Shown: positions 12,601 to 22,332 of the stretch, piece after piece | Numbering within the stretch: position 1 is the first letter of the stretch | Layout of the letters: each line of letters opens with the position of its first letter | NCBI RefSeq assembly: GCF_003073045.1 | Contig: NC_037593.1 | Span: forward strand, 21,636,720-21,700,719 | Length of the DNA: 64,000 nt | Source of the DNA: Pomacea canaliculata | Lineage: Eukaryota; Mollusca; Gastropoda; Architaenioglossa; Ampullariidae | Direction: 5' to 3' | Translations under genes and position numbers: made by a program | Notes under the pieces: generated by a model | The model's database searches: none | The model's input: only the letters and a program-made list of their open reading frames with translations | Told to the model about the DNA's origin: nothing

Positions 12601-15600
12601 CCACCCAAACAAGATCTTGGCTCGACGACCTGAAAACGCCGTAGCTGCTAACGCTACGTATCATCAGCCAGGCAAACCCAACCTTCCTCAATCATACCCT
12701 CCTAGAATGCCTAACACCCAAACCATATCTCGCCCTACACTAAGTCGTCCTACTGCCCCGATACCTCCCTCACACCCTTCCGTATACCAACGAAACAATC
12801 AACCTAGACAATTCCAACCCCGTTCCCCTCCTACGTCTGAAAGCATCCAGTGTTATGCTTGTCGTGGGTATGGCCATCTAGCCCGCGAGTGTGCTAATAC
12901 ACTGCGTCGCGAACACAATACCGCCGCAGCAGTGGACACGGAGGAGGCAACCGCCAACATTGCCGTCTTATGTTCCTCCTCGATCCCTAACGAATTGGGA
13001 CAGCTACATCTTTTCCAAGGAGAAGTGAAAGGGAAGTCCGTCCAAGTTTTGCGAGATACAGGAGCAACAATCTCAGGCATTCGGGCAAGTTTGGTGGCCC
13101 CACGTGAGTATTTAAATAAACGCCAGACATGTGTAACATTTGGCGGACGGCGAGAGTTCTTCCCGTTGGCAAGAGTCCAAGTTAGAACTCCATTCTATAC
13201 TGGGCCCCTCACGTGTTGCGTGATCAAAAGCCCCATTGTTGACCTAATCATTGGAAATGTTAGAAGAGAAACTACTCGTTGTGATGTAGAATCTGAGAGG
13301 ACCAAGGCTCAAAATGTGTCACAAACACAACAGCCGACAATACAGAGAGAATCGACTCCTCAAGAGGTTCATGAAGCACTGAACCGTAAAATCAACGACA
13401 TGAGTGATGAAATCAGAGAGTTGCGACAATGTTTACAGAACTTTAAAGGAAATACTGAACGTGATGAATGCAGACTGCAGAGAGAACTCAGAGACCGGGA
13501 CAAAGAAATTATTGGGCTTAAAGATGAGACAGAGGTTTGGCGAAAAGAAAGAGATGAATTGTGTAGACAACAGTGGGTAACAGTTGGTGACTTTGCAGAA
13601 AAGGTTCGTGAACTTGAATTAGGTCATAAGAAACAGTCTAATGACCTACAGAAAGCCTTGGAAGAAATCAAATTCTTCAAGGAGCGTGAAGAAAGCATGA
13701 AGAAAGAACTTGAGAACACTGTAACAAAAGAGAAATATCTGGACAAGGAGATATCGGCCAATGGTGAGACTAACAGGGCGGTGGAACGATTGACAAGACT
13801 AAAAAGAGAACCCGAACAAATCTACGAAGACAAGAGAAAGACTACAAAAGTGTATCTGGACTCGAGACATCAGGTGTCGAGTGAAGTAGAGGAAAAGATG
13901 ACAGACGCTGGCATCGTGACCAAAGAGTTTGAGGTTCATCAGACCTTCAAAGAACCCAAGACAGATCTGGGAAAAGCCAAGAAGAGACGACCATTTTCAG
14001 AGGACTATTATGGGACAACTTTCAAAGAATTAGGATAACTGCTGCTAAGTTTTGATCCGGAGGACAAGGACAAGAAAGAAGAAGAATGTGAGAGTATTCA
14101 AGAACAGAAAAAAAGAACTATCAAACTAATCTTTACATGACTCTATAAGGATAGAATACAAGCCTTCTATGACTGTTGATTTTCAAAAGGGACGTGTCAT
14201 GAGAAAAAGGATATTGTTATTTAATGTAAAATCAGAAAAAAGTGACTACGAACATTAACATTGGGAATAGTATAGTGTTTGTCATGTAACCTAGCTTTAC
14301 GGACAATGAAAAAAAATTTAGGAAAATTTTTTTTCAATGGAAGGGGGGAGAAATGTCATGGATCTAGTCAGAGTGCTAGGACTGGGCGCGTGTGTAGATG
14401 AAAGCGTGCGAATGATGGACGTTCTCTAAATGGAACGTGAAAAATGACGTATAGTGACGTCAAAAGAAAGAGTGAGGTAAGCGGGAGAGACGTTGAGAAG
14501 GGATATGGAAGCAGAAGGACGTGAGAGGACATTTTTAGAAGAAGAGGACGTTAGAGAGTAGATAGAAGAGGAAGAACGATAGCGAGTGGAAGAAGAAGAA
14601 AGTAGAGAGCGGAAAGGGAGACGTGAACGTATGTGTCAAGACAGTGAGTTTATAGCGTGTGAGGTGTTCGATGTACTTTGTAGAAGTGGAGATTGAAGGA
14701 TAAACTGTGGTGTTAGAGACCGTTTTGCTTTTACAGTTAGGATCTATTTTTTTTTTTTTTTGGTTGGTAATTTTGATCATTAAACAGACAGACTCGTACA
14801 GGCGAGTCATTCTTCAATTGGAACGAAAGAACGCGCAATTGTCCGACCCGCTGGTGAGTTGGAGAGAGCGAGAAACGATAGGCACCGGCGGCGTCGTGAC
14901 ACTTGTATTACAGCAAGATTATATTAAAAGTTCCGGATTGTTTTCAAATATTATAGTAATGTCGAGTAATACACAGCAGACTACAAAAATATTTCTGCTG
15001 CTGACGAGGACTTTAGAAAAGTCGACGATTGTGATCTCACCTCTTCTTCATTTTCGCCTGTGTCATGGCAGGGGTTGAAACTCAGGAGAAAGTCACCAAA
15101 ATAAGTCTGTGAAAAAGAAAGTCAGTCACCAAAATAAGTCGGTAAAAAAAGAATTTACCATATATTTACTGAACTTAACTAGCCTAGCATGACGTCACTG
15201 GCTCACGCACTCACTCACTGACTCACTGACTCACAAACTCACACACTGAGTTACCACCTACGCAGTACTGTTGGAGTTTGAATCGCTCCGCTAGCACTCC
15301 GAGCACTTCAGCTCCTTCGATGTCAGCGAGTGCAGCGAGGTCAGTCAGCTTGACCCTGCCATGGAAGAAAAGAGACGTGGATGTCATGGGTACCTGATAC
15401 TCGGCTAGTGAGAGACGTACAGGGACAACATGGGACTGGGTACAAACGTATCAAGAATGCTATTTATTATTTATCCACACCAACGGCACGATACACGACC
15501 TACCGACGAACTCTACATGTGGCACTGAAAGGAAGGCGCCATTATCTTTCAGACTGTAACATTTCACGGCTCAAGTATTTTCAGATTTAAATTATTTGTT

Positions 15601-17045
15601 GTGATTTGGAAGAAGTGTTATTTTTTATCTGTTTAGGACAGTGGTTCTTAACCGGGGTTCGATCGAACCCTAGGGGTTCGGTGAGTCGGTCTCAGGGGTT
15701 CGACGGAGCCTCCGCCACGGAGGTCAAGACACACCCGCAATTTGTGATGACACTAAAGAAGGGTTTGGTGAATGTGCATATGAAACTTGTGGGTTCGGTA
15801 CCTCAGACAAGGTTAAGAACCACTGGTTTAGGATGATATGACTGCACACCGCACCTTATTAAAGATCGCATGACAACAAGACGCAGAGAGTAACAAGGCT
15901 CAAGCTACCAAGATACCTTTCTTAGTCTTGGGTAGTCTGTTCCTCCGTCTATAGGAGGGGCAGCTTATCAAGGGAGGCCTGTTGGTGTACCTGACACCAT
16001 CACAGGACTGTAGTTTGCACACCTGCTTGACACAACGCGCACCTGGCACCAAACTGTCTGCCGCTTCTCACTGTACTACTTTCACAGAGATCTCTCCTCG
16101 CCGTGCTCATCGTCTGATAATCAAGCAAAAGGCTACTTGAATATCGCACTGCTATATGGCTGCCATTGATTAGCCGATGTTGCTACAAGGACACTGACAA
16201 GTGCCCTAAATCATGGCCCAAGTATGCCAGTGACGTCAGCATTGTCGTGCAATGTACAGGTAATGCCAATGGTGGGACAGGTCAGTTACATAAGGCATCT
16301 GTTAGCCTGTAAATCACACCTGACAGACATCCGTTTGTAGATAAACCGCACCTAATGGATATCAATATAAATGGCGGAGCAGACATAGGGTCCATGTGCA
16401 GGTCCTGCACACACACACTGTCTTACACACACACACTATCTTATCCCGCCCAGAATACAATTCGTTTTTTTTAAATGCTGGAGATCGTAATACTCGTTGT
16501 CTTCTACCTATATCCATGTCATTCTCAGCGGGTGTGTCAAGATACCTTATCTCAGGTGTCGAGTTCTCGGTAGGTCATAGGACAGAGTGCTGATCCCCGA
16601 GAACAAACCGCGATAAGCGGCGAAAGACACTACGTACACTTTCATAAGCATTCACAGAGATGTGTGACAAGCTACATGACTTCACATTACTATTGTGTGT
16701 GGTCCACAGTGTCGGACACATAAACACCTGTCCGTCACGATTCACTCACAGAGGATGTTTACACAGGTATTCACACAGAGACAGTCACACGTACACACAA
16801 GACAACCAGACCCATGTCCCGTCATTGCAAGATATAAGCAACACAACAAAATATTTACTTTACTCTCAGGACATGCAAAACTCACTTTCAACATAAGAGA
16901 AATATCACCTGATTTCTCAGTAATTTGAATTAGCATATTTTCAATACTAGAGAAATTTCCTAGAGAGGTACGCAGATGGGGATTCAACGCACTACATACA
17001 CATCTCGGACACCCAGTCTGTTAATTCGGGTACTTACACATCCAT
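1..17045 (-). CDS. Unconventional myosin heavy chain with C-terminal MH2 domain (24 exons traced, 3' end outside window)
   Basis: Exons in transcript order (high to low): 17038-17045, 15262-15355, 15041-15106, 10350-10488, 10138-10229, 9483-9600, 9113-9254, 8824-8941, 8378-8516, 7935-8006, 7485-7623, 6765-6993, 6312-6479, 5785-5918, 5111-5159, 4563-4618, 3898-4047, 3560-3677, 3042-3290, 2185-2283, 1605-1762, 1258-1354, 741-899, 1-87. Every junction has AG/GT sites and matching phase, giving about 960 residues so far. Seen in order: motor start (GDFLLSFNP), P-loop GRPGSGKT (98-105), switch I-like NAASTR (149-154), FSVFYSMLAGMS, LLATILHLGN, switch II-like DSVGVD (388-393), HYIRCMRPN (585-593), converter, one IQ motif, then an MH2 domain. 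Myosins are actin motors; class III has the most similar neck (VFLRYWHV) but its N-terminal kinase is absent here. Class is left open. The motor identity is certain; the exact 5' exon is less so. Confidence 0.9.
3042..3290 (-). CDS. Myosin lever-arm exon with IQ motif
   Basis: The exon encodes 83 residues (678-760). It opens with VFLRYWHVQRLHALMAEYL, the conserved start of a myosin lever arm, followed by an IQ-like motif CQSVVRGYHVRKR (702-714), whose consensus is IQxxxRGxxxR; C replaces I. Such motifs bind calmodulin or a related light chain. The rest (TPEEQTSRIQQF...) is helical and acidic/basic mixed. Only this one IQ motif is seen before the MH2 domain starts, so the lever would be short. 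Confidence 0.88.
3560..6479 (-). CDS. Myosin lower motor and converter exons
   Basis: Exons 6312-6479 (QTGLLDLLLHQSG, then HLFTVKHFLSQ), 5785-5918 (MTYDASDLLARSRASFPD, ...GANPLAKE), 5111-5159 (a 49-nt exon), 4563-4618 (DEISFLRHRLDNSSLHYIR), 3898-4047 (CMRPNPGAVPGQFD, ...EVIRQRKLGYSA) and 3560-3677 (FRALRFHSSVRIEKLL). They match in order the FTIxHFAGxVxYD segment, the actin-binding helix, the HFIRCIKPN element, the SH1-type helix and the converter. Phases are 0, 0, 2, 0, 2, 2, 0. The insert between GANPLAKE and DEISFL (loop 2) is short. Confidence 0.9.
5213..5354. repeat. Compound (CA)n microsatellite
   Basis: A pure CA run is followed by CACAC-CACA interruptions at regular 9-10 base spacing. 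It lies in the myosin intron between 5159 and 5785. Confidence 0.95.
5985..6067. repeat. 29-bp direct repeat, about 2.5 copies
   Basis: The unit TCACTTAGTAGCATGTAGCA plus CTGTAATG is repeated with few differences in a myosin intron. Confidence 0.7.
6536..6612. repeat. (GTCT)n microsatellite
   Basis: About 18 near-perfect copies lie in a myosin intron. Confidence 0.95.
6765..9600 (-). CDS. Myosin central motor exons (switch I to switch II)
   Basis: Six exons. 9483-9600 has MLEAMARVRTPVNAASTR, which aligns with the switch I region NNNSSRFGK but loses the G-K pair. 9113-9254 has EKWLLVYRP and FSVFYSMLAGMS (canonical FHIFYQLLAG). 8824-8941 has LLDAGDGSNLFLD. 8378-8516 has LLATILHLGNLTV. 7935-8006 has AADLLGVRSDYLEGALL. 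7485-7623 has GEVVQAPYTLQQL and a helix ending in SLSPEEL. 6765-6993 has TAVCVVDSVGVDTTG, where other myosins have DIxGFE, so the switch II glutamate and phenylalanine are not conserved. Helix-forming segments are well kept, arguing for a folded, selected protein rather than a pseudogene. Confidence 0.88.
7147..7200. repeat. 11-bp tandem repeat (CCTAGCAGTCA)
   Basis: Four to five perfect copies lie in the myosin intron between 6993 and 7485. Confidence 0.9.
10138..10488 (-). CDS. Myosin P-loop exons
   Basis: Exon 10350-10488 encodes LGREIRDLKPLQQQ, a hydrophobic helix, then HCVLITGRPGSG. Exon 10138-10229 continues KTRASKLVITQLMRE. Together they form the Walker A loop and following helix, where most myosins have GESGAGKT. 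Glycines, the lysine and the threonine that contact phosphate and Mg2+ are kept, while the E-S pair is R-P. The GRxGSGKT form resembles class XVIII motors, which are weak ATPases, but the neck does not look like class XVIII. The LTR element at 10986-14901 lies in the intron just upstream. Confidence 0.9.
10918..10978. repeat. (AAAC)n microsatellite
   Basis: An A-rich CAAA/CAAAT repeat directly abuts the 5' target duplication of the LTR element. Confidence 0.85.
10986..11540 (+). repeat. 5' LTR
   Basis: This 555-bp repeat is matched by the copy at 14354. It contains purine-rich GAAGAAGAAG tracts, a CRE-like TGACGTCA sequence and a long T run near the middle-to-3' part. Confidence 0.93.
11639..14038 (+). 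CDS. Gag-protease-coiled-coil protein of the LTR element
   Basis: A single open frame of about 800 residues (ATG at 11639, MAAQEEIV). It has an N-terminal run of 11-residue Lys/Glu/Arg repeats (EKAEREERLEK), a gag capsid-like region (FKEELDDIDSFLYRFE ... FSTRLISIADRW ... ERAPSSVEEMIDCAEKY), a Pro-rich linker, a CCHC zinc knuckle (CYACRGYGHLARECAN), and a retropepsin-like site (LRDTGATISGI). The last 240 or so residues are a charged coiled coil (heptad-like, from about EALNRKINDMSDEI) in the place where polymerase would be expected. The role is inferred to be particle and RNA packaging; polymerase would have to come from a related element. Confidence 0.85.
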   Translation: MAAQEEIVIDVATYKEEGKTIGLEGEALTKYILQCIERHERRLARAAEKEKAEREERLEKEKAEREERLEKEKAEREEKLEKEKAEREERLEKEKAEREERLQKAEREERLQKAEREERTERERREFELEKLRLENSERIIHNDSEPGRGGRNFQGLTPKLPLFKEELDDIDSFLYRFESHANALRWPKDLWPLHLSAILQGESLKLYHALCIQGSVEYEKLKRELLTKFQCTEEGYREPLRSIRPQMGESMISFSTRLISIADRWVELSNVEKSYNGIRDLLLREQLIQSVSRDLAVFLRERAPSSVEEMIDCAEKYRQAHPNKILARRPENAVAANATYHQPGKPNLPQSYPPRMPNTQTISRPTLSRPTAPIPPSHPSVYQRNNQPRQFQPRSPPTSESIQCYACRGYGHLARECANTLRREHNTAAAVDTEEATANIAVLCSSSIPNELGQLHLFQGEVKGKSVQVLRDTGATISGIRASLVAPREYLNKRQTCVTFGGRREFFPLARVQVRTPFYTGPLTCCVIKSPIVDLIIGNVRRETTRCDVESERTKAQNVSQTQQPTIQRESTPQEVHEALNRKINDMSDEIRELRQCLQNFKGNTERDECRLQRELRDRDKEIIGLKDETEVWRKERDELCRQQWVTVGDFAEKVRELELGHKKQSNDLQKALEEIKFFKEREESMKKELENTVTKEKYLDKEISANGETNRAVERLTRLKREPEQIYEDKRKTTKVYLDSRHQVSSEVEEKMTDAGIVTKEFEVHQTFKEPKTDLGKAKKRRPFSEDYYGTTFKELG
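14354..14901 (+). repeat. 3' LTR
   Basis: This 548-bp repeat is nearly identical to the 5' LTR. The target duplication CTTGT follows at 14902. Confidence 0.93.
15041..17045 (-). CDS. Myosin exons 1-3: start codon and N-terminal motor
   Basis: Exon 2 (15262-15355) encodes VKLTDLAALADIEG...RFKLQQYC, and exon 3 (15041-15106) encodes TYFGDFLLSFNPC, matching the 'YTYVGDILIAVNP' segment that opens a myosin motor. Exon 2 needs an upstream exon ending in two bases. A GTAAGT donor at 17037 follows ATG-GAT-GT, which supplies them and gives MDVVKLTD. An in-frame stop lies just upstream, so the coding part of exon 1 would be only 8 nt and the protein would lack both an SH3-like subdomain and any kinase. 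The donor and phase are seen; use of this ATG is inferred. An unseen exon elsewhere in 15.4-17 kb is the alternative. Confidence 0.6.
15639..15825. mobile_element. Non-autonomous hAT-type MITE
   Basis: A 187-bp element with terminal inverted repeats CAGTGGTTCTTAACC and GGTTAAGAACCACTG. It is flanked by a perfect 8-bp target duplication GTTTAGGA (15631-15638 and 15826-15833), which is the hAT hallmark. The start resembles the CAGTGGTTCTYAACC ends widespread in animal hAT elements. It has no coding capacity and lies in the first myosin intron. Confidence 0.93.
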
Positions 17046-18039
17046 GTAGACGACGGAGTTTTCGTGCAGCTACACATCCACACAGGTCAGGATCGTGAAG
17101 TCACCCTGAGGCAGGTCTCACACGAACCCAAGCAAAGCGCACGAAGGCAACCCGGACTGCCGTGTGCAGAGTGTGACCCCAGTTGACCCCAGTCACGACT
17201 GACACTGAATCGCTCTCTTCCGGGTAGCGCGTCGTGCACCCGCCGAACACTTCTGATTAGTTCACGTCACGAGGGTATTTCTGGTCTCCAAAGCCTAGCG
17301 TCAGAAGCTTTTACAAGAACAGAATCATAATCAAGCGCGTGTGTTCGTGACTGCGCGTGTCACACCGTTACAAGGGTAGCGAGGGTAGTAACAGACTAAC
17401 CTGACTAGTGACAGTGTTTGGAGACCTTACACTGATGGAAAGCAGAACATCATGATGATGATTGAGCACGAGACGACTTAAAGCACTAGTGGGGTGCAAT
17501 GTTTCTCAAATGACTTGATTAAACTCTTTACATCTCCAGATAATATTTCTCTGAATGTGTGTCAATACATCTCTCCCGTTATCGAGATATGTGTCTTCAC
17601 ACATCCCCGTGCACAGCTAATCAACATACATTTCCAACTGCCCTTTTGCCTCAGTACTGTACTATATTGTTGTTGTTGTCTTGCTATCTATGTTGCTGAC
17701 CTTCACCTTGTAGGCGTGTATCTTGAGAGCGGGAGGGAGGTGTTATCCAGATTTGAGGAGATACTATCTCGCATTGACTTTATTTTTGTGAAAAATCACA
17801 TTGCATCCCGTCTCGTAGAGCTGATCTTTTCTCGTGACTTGGGTAAAGGCTCAGTGCAAGCAGAAATTCTCTCTGTTCTCTCTGTTCTAGGTGATACTTT
17901 CTAGTGAATACCGTTTTCCATTCTGTAGTTTTGGCCTCCACAATTCGTCATCGTAACTTGAGCGGAGCTTTAACGAGGGGCTAGAAAGACATTTGCACTC
18001 ACTAGACTGCTGTCGCGAAAACAGCTGTCACTACAGCGC
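17046..18039. other. Intergenic region 5' of the myosin gene
   Basis: It probably contains the myosin promoter, but no convincing TATA box or coding exon is seen. A plus-strand open stretch at 17494-17904 has no recognisable features. Confidence 0.5.
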
Positions 18040-18660
18040 TAAGCGCCGCCATCTGTGATTATGGTGACTGATATGACCAGGTGATATGAGAGATCAGCCG
18101 CGAGAGAGTGTGTGTGTGCTGCAGAAGTATAGCGTGCTTGTAGAAAATGGCGTTGTATGGCAAATATCGATGAGCAGAGTCCACGTTTCACACCCATAAA
18201 GAAGGATTTGTACAACAAGGGCCTTGCACACACCTCGTGTTATGGCTATGCCACATCCTGTCCAGTCTAGCCTTTGCTGTTGTTGCTGTTGCGATCCTGA
18301 TTCGGACATCTGTCGTGGACCTGCCGTCCTTGAAGAGGGTGGATCTCAAGCACCCGAAGCTGCTGACCTTTTGGAGCGGCACTCAGTTCATGTAGATCGC
18401 TGCTGTACCATTGCCGATGATCACGACTTCGCTCTTGTCAATGCCGGTCTCCATTCCATGTGTGTTTTAACTGTCTGTAGGTCTGTTGGCGAGGTCTTGC
18501 AGTTCTCTATTAGTATATGCTATTACTTCGATGTCATCTGCAAAGCATTAGTGAGGGTCTTTGTTGTGTTATCCCCCCATTGCTTGAGGAGGCATGCACC
18601 TAAGCTAGCGGCCAACTCGTCCCTCTATATGCATTCTGGAGAACAGAATACCTCAATGAC
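18040..18660 (-). mobile_element. LINE reverse-transcriptase fragment
   Basis: Reading the minus strand, FADDIEVIAYTNRELQDL (catalytic FADD box; 18470-18545) is followed by KSEVVIIGN, then VSSFGCLRSTLFKDGRST (canonical FKYLGSTLTKDG), RLDRMWHSHNTR and ILLYGCETWTL. These are the palm-to-thumb blocks of a non-LTR retrotransposon of the type common in molluscs. Stops and a frame change near 18290 show that it is dead. Both ends are truncated. Confidence 0.88.
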
Positions 18661-19766
18661 CTGACTAACGAAGTGTAGTTATCATAATACAGGATCTTGC
18701 ACTTAAACAGACAGGTCAGCAACACCTTCTGTGTATCTCTTGCGTGTAACCACACCCTCTGGACGGCAGGTACCCTAGGGTAACTGTTGTGCGACGGCGT
18801 CTCTCTCTCCAACAGACGAGCGCCCACGCACACACGCACGCACAAGCATGTGACATCATGTAATAGCTTACACGCAGAATGAACCTCTTTTGTTTTCTTT
18901 TGTACTCAGTAATTGATTTTCTCGGAAAACGAAATGTCTTTTATAGATAACGAGAATTATTGACTGTACTCTTATGAGAATCAAAGCTGACATTCATGTA
19001 AAAACTTTAAGAGTTAAGAATCAAATAAAAAATACAAAAGTTAAAACTGAAAACGAGAAATGAATCAAAATATAAATTTGTGAAGTTGAAAATAAAATAA
19101 TAAAACAACAAAAATAAAATACACTAGTTAAAATAAAATTAAATAGTTCAAAAAATAAAATAGTTGAAAATAAAATAAGTTAATTATAGAATATATTTGA
19201 AAGCTGACTGTAACGAGAGCCTGCTGTTGAGGAATAATGATCTTGATTATGGATCAGTGTTCACTGCCCTCGTCGTCTACTGAGATAAAGTTTCGCTCCT
19301 TGATTTACCCCTATCCTCATTAGGATGTACAAAAAATGGCACAATATTTTTAAGAATACCTACACACGAACAGTAATAATTAGGAAAGGATATATTCCAA
19401 GCGCCAGTCACTGTGTATGTGAGGAAAAGGCTCTGTCCCAGTGTGTCACAGACTACACGTGACATGTCATGTAGCAAACTGTGTGCCAGCTGTGGCAACA
19501 AGTCACAAACTTTGACAGCAACTCCACAGTCAAGATATTTAGAACATTTTGATTATAAACCCACGTATGGTATGACTAATACTATTATGAGGTAGTCATT
19601 GTCCGTTTATAAAGACATACACAGTCGAAGTACTCCTATTACAGACCAGTACTGATCATCACCGCCGCTGCAATCACGATGGTATACAAATACTATACTG
19701 CTCTCCAGATAATAAGTCCACTTTGTCAAGCCGTTTGAGGCAAAGGACATACTACAGCACGTTAGA
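18661..19766. other. AT-rich intergenic region
   Basis: It holds an AAAATAAAAT-rich stretch (19020-19200) and no supported gene. A potential GPCR promoter should lie near 19.6-19.75 kb, but no clear core element is visible. Confidence 0.5.
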
Positions 19767-21453
19767 ATGATTCAAATAATGCCCTGGTATGTTATGTCAT
19801 TGTTCTTTGCTTTGATCCTGACCCGCATGACCCCGACATTCCAAACAGCGACGACTTGGACAGGACTGCCATTCCCAAGTGCAGGTAACATCAGAACCTT
19901 GTCTGGGCAGACGACAGCAAGTATTTCCATTACACAACACACGAGCGACGACGACAACTTCGAGAACGTCGCCACGTGGAAGCAGGAGTCAAAGCTCGTG
20001 ATGAGTAACGATGAAGGAGAGCTGCGAGCGGAAACACAGAATGGCGGGTTGCTCAACATCACAGTCTCTCCTCCTGCGCAATATGACAGGGCGCTGATCA
20101 TCACCAACGTCGTCAAGACGGTCGTCAGCGCCGTCTGCCTTGCTCTGTGCACTCTCAGTGTCGTCGTCTTCTGGCTTCTGAGGGCAGAGAACGCCGCCAA
20201 CCACTTCCTCCTGGCCATCAATGCTGCAGAGGCTGTCACCGCTGGCCTGGCGGTGATGGTGGAAGTCACGAGTCTCGCCGACAGCCGCCATCAGGACACG
20301 CTGGCCTTCCAGTGGTTCACAGTCGCCTCTCTCTTCGTCAGCGTGTCTCTCAAGAGATGCGTGTATGTCACCTACCTGTTTACCTGTGTGCTCTGCACCC
20401 TGGCTGTCATCTTCCCCATGAAGCCATTTCACCGCGACTTGAGGAAATCTCCGAAAATAGTTATCGCTGTTCTCTTTTTAATAATCTTTTCTTTTCATCT
20501 TTATCTCATAGTGGAACACAAGGTTGAGTTTGAAGATGGTAAATACGTGCTTAAAAAGTCCAATGTCTACATTGAGGAGAAAGAAAAATTTTTACTTTGG
20601 GGAAATTTTGGTAAATCACTTTTTTCTTACTTTCCTCTGACTGCGAGCCTGATACTTAACGGACTGCTGCTGGGCGTCCTGACGACATGGCGGAGAGCGT
20701 CCAAGGTCTTGCACGAGGGCCAACGCCGCCAAGAAGAGCATCTTAAGGTCATCAAGAACGTCACTATTTTCCTGGTAATGCTTCTAGCTAGATGATGATT
20801 ATTAATAACGAAAGTAATTTTGTTATTCTGTCTCTACTGCCGACTGTTATTACCGTCATCTCTTCCTCCACTGCCAGCTGTTATGACATCATCTTCTCTA
20901 CATCCGATTGTTGTTACCCCATCTCCTCCCTTTATTCCAACTGTTATATCATCATCTCCTTTACCTCCGACTGTTATTCTATTATACCTTCGTCCCCTCC
21001 TCTTCTTCCTGATGTTATGAAATCTCAACTTTTATGACCAACAAGTAATCAGGTTATTTCATTGGTGTAAACTGAGTTTCACCTGATGTTAGTTTAGGGA
21101 TACCGTTTGATGTTATTACGATGTAGGTATAAGGTCTGTAGCTGTCGCTGCAACATCGTCTCCACGTTCTGTGAGCACAGATTTCCTGTCTGCTCTACCT
21201 GCTGCTGTCGCTGCCGTCCAACACCCTGCAAGTTGTCGCCACCTACCACCCGACCCTGGGCTTCTACAAGGCCGACCACTCTCTCTACGTTCTGCTGGGT
21301 GAGATGTTCATCGTCTGCCAGGATCTGGGCAGCGCACTCACCTTCCTCACCTACTTCACCCGCAGCACGCGCTTCCGCAAGACATGCAGGCCGCTGCTCC
21401 GCTTGATCTTCGCTTGTAATCAGTCGGTAATTATCCCGCTCACTCGCAAGTAA
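19767..21453 (+). CDS. Class A-like G-protein-coupled receptor (two exons)
   Basis: Exon 1 is 19767-20774 (donor CCTG/GTAATG) and exon 2 is 21181-21453 (acceptor GAGCACAG), phase 0, giving 426 residues. A hydrophobic leader (MIQIMPWYVMSLFF) is followed by an extracellular region with an N-glycosylation site (NIT). Seven hydrophobic segments follow: IITNVVKTVVSAVCLALC (TM1), FLLAINAAEAVTAGLAVM (TM2), FQWFTVASLFVSVSL (TM3), KIVIAVLFLIIFSFHLYL (TM4), SYFPLTASLILNGLLLGV (TM5), TIFLISCLLYLLLSL (TM6) and VCQDLGSALTFLTYF (TM7). The intracellular tail begins TRSTRFRKTCRPLL, typical of invertebrate peptide- or chemosensory-type receptors. LKRC stands where (E/D)R(Y/C) is expected, and the NPxxY tyrosine motif is altered. 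Ligand unknown. Confidence 0.82.
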
Positions 21454-21574
21454 TTTGATTCTATTTGATTACGCAGAGAGAGCATCATCCGTACAAGAAC
21501 AGCTGTTTACAACTCCCCCCCTCTTTCTTGGTTTCAATTAAGAAATGTTAACATTTGACTCTGCGTGTGTGTGA

Positions 21575-21624
21575 GAGAGAGAGAGACAGAGACAGGCAGA
21601 CAGACAGACAGACAGACAGACAGA
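21575..21624. repeat. (GA)n/(CAGA)n microsatellite
   Basis: A GA run passes into CAGA repeats, just 3' of the GPCR gene. Confidence 0.9.
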
Positions 21625-22332
21625 GGAGAAATTGCGGACGGTCAGTTTTCACGTTATAGGCTTTGTAAAGCGCGGTGAGCTTCAGATGGGCGGAGGTACT
21701 GTGCTCTATAAGGTTGATGATGACGATGACGACGACTACGATGACGATGATGATGAGGAGGGGTATAGTGGTGATGAGGATGATTAATGTTGTACATGAG
21801 CGTTACCGAGTGATTTGGGTAATTTATCACATCTCTTATGGACAGTTATTCTGTGCGGTGACATAAAGACTGTCACGTGCTCGCAATGTTGGTAATATTC
21901 ATTATATTGAAGAAATATTTTGTAGCACCAGCTTGGTAACCGTATAGACTGGATGCTGCAACTAAGCATATCCATATCCTGAGTCTGGAGAACTAATTAA
22001 AGTACCTCAGATCAATTAAATCAATAAAGACATATTACCAGTAACATATTTGTACATACATATTTTAGGTAGAATGGATTAAACTTATCTTGGTTTAAAG
22101 CGAACCGTATAAATAATATTATCATGTAACTACTTCTGCCTCGCAGTTTCATGAGAAGACTCACTTTGTTGAACGAGATGTGTCAAACAAAGTTGCTGGT
22201 GGGGAAAAAAATCCAATTTTATGATTTGACTGGCTCTTTACTGCAGACACTGTTGTACTGCCTCTTACAAGACAGGTGCTTAACGGCTGTTACCTCTTTC
22301 TGTCAAAACAAGTTCGCTTTCATTATTCAGAA

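Larger units (their letters stand above)
10986..14901 (+). mobile_element. LTR retrotransposon, Ty3/gypsy-like, non-autonomous, young
   Basis: The element has two long terminal repeats (10986-11540 and 14354-14901) beginning TGTCATGG and ending GTCGTGACA, and is flanked by a 5-bp target duplication CTTGT (10981-10985 and 14902-14906). A primer-binding-type site TGGTGACCCCGACG begins at 11544, and a polypurine tract lies just before the 3' LTR. The interior holds one long open frame with gag and protease regions and no reverse transcriptase, RNase H or integrase. It looks whole as a non-autonomous element. The two LTRs are almost identical, so the insertion is recent. It sits in a myosin intron on the opposite strand to the gene. 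Confidence 0.93.

Noticed and set aside
15356-19000. N-terminal protein kinase domain expected for a class III myosin
   Set aside because: No HRD, DFG or glycine-loop motif is seen on the minus strand in this interval.
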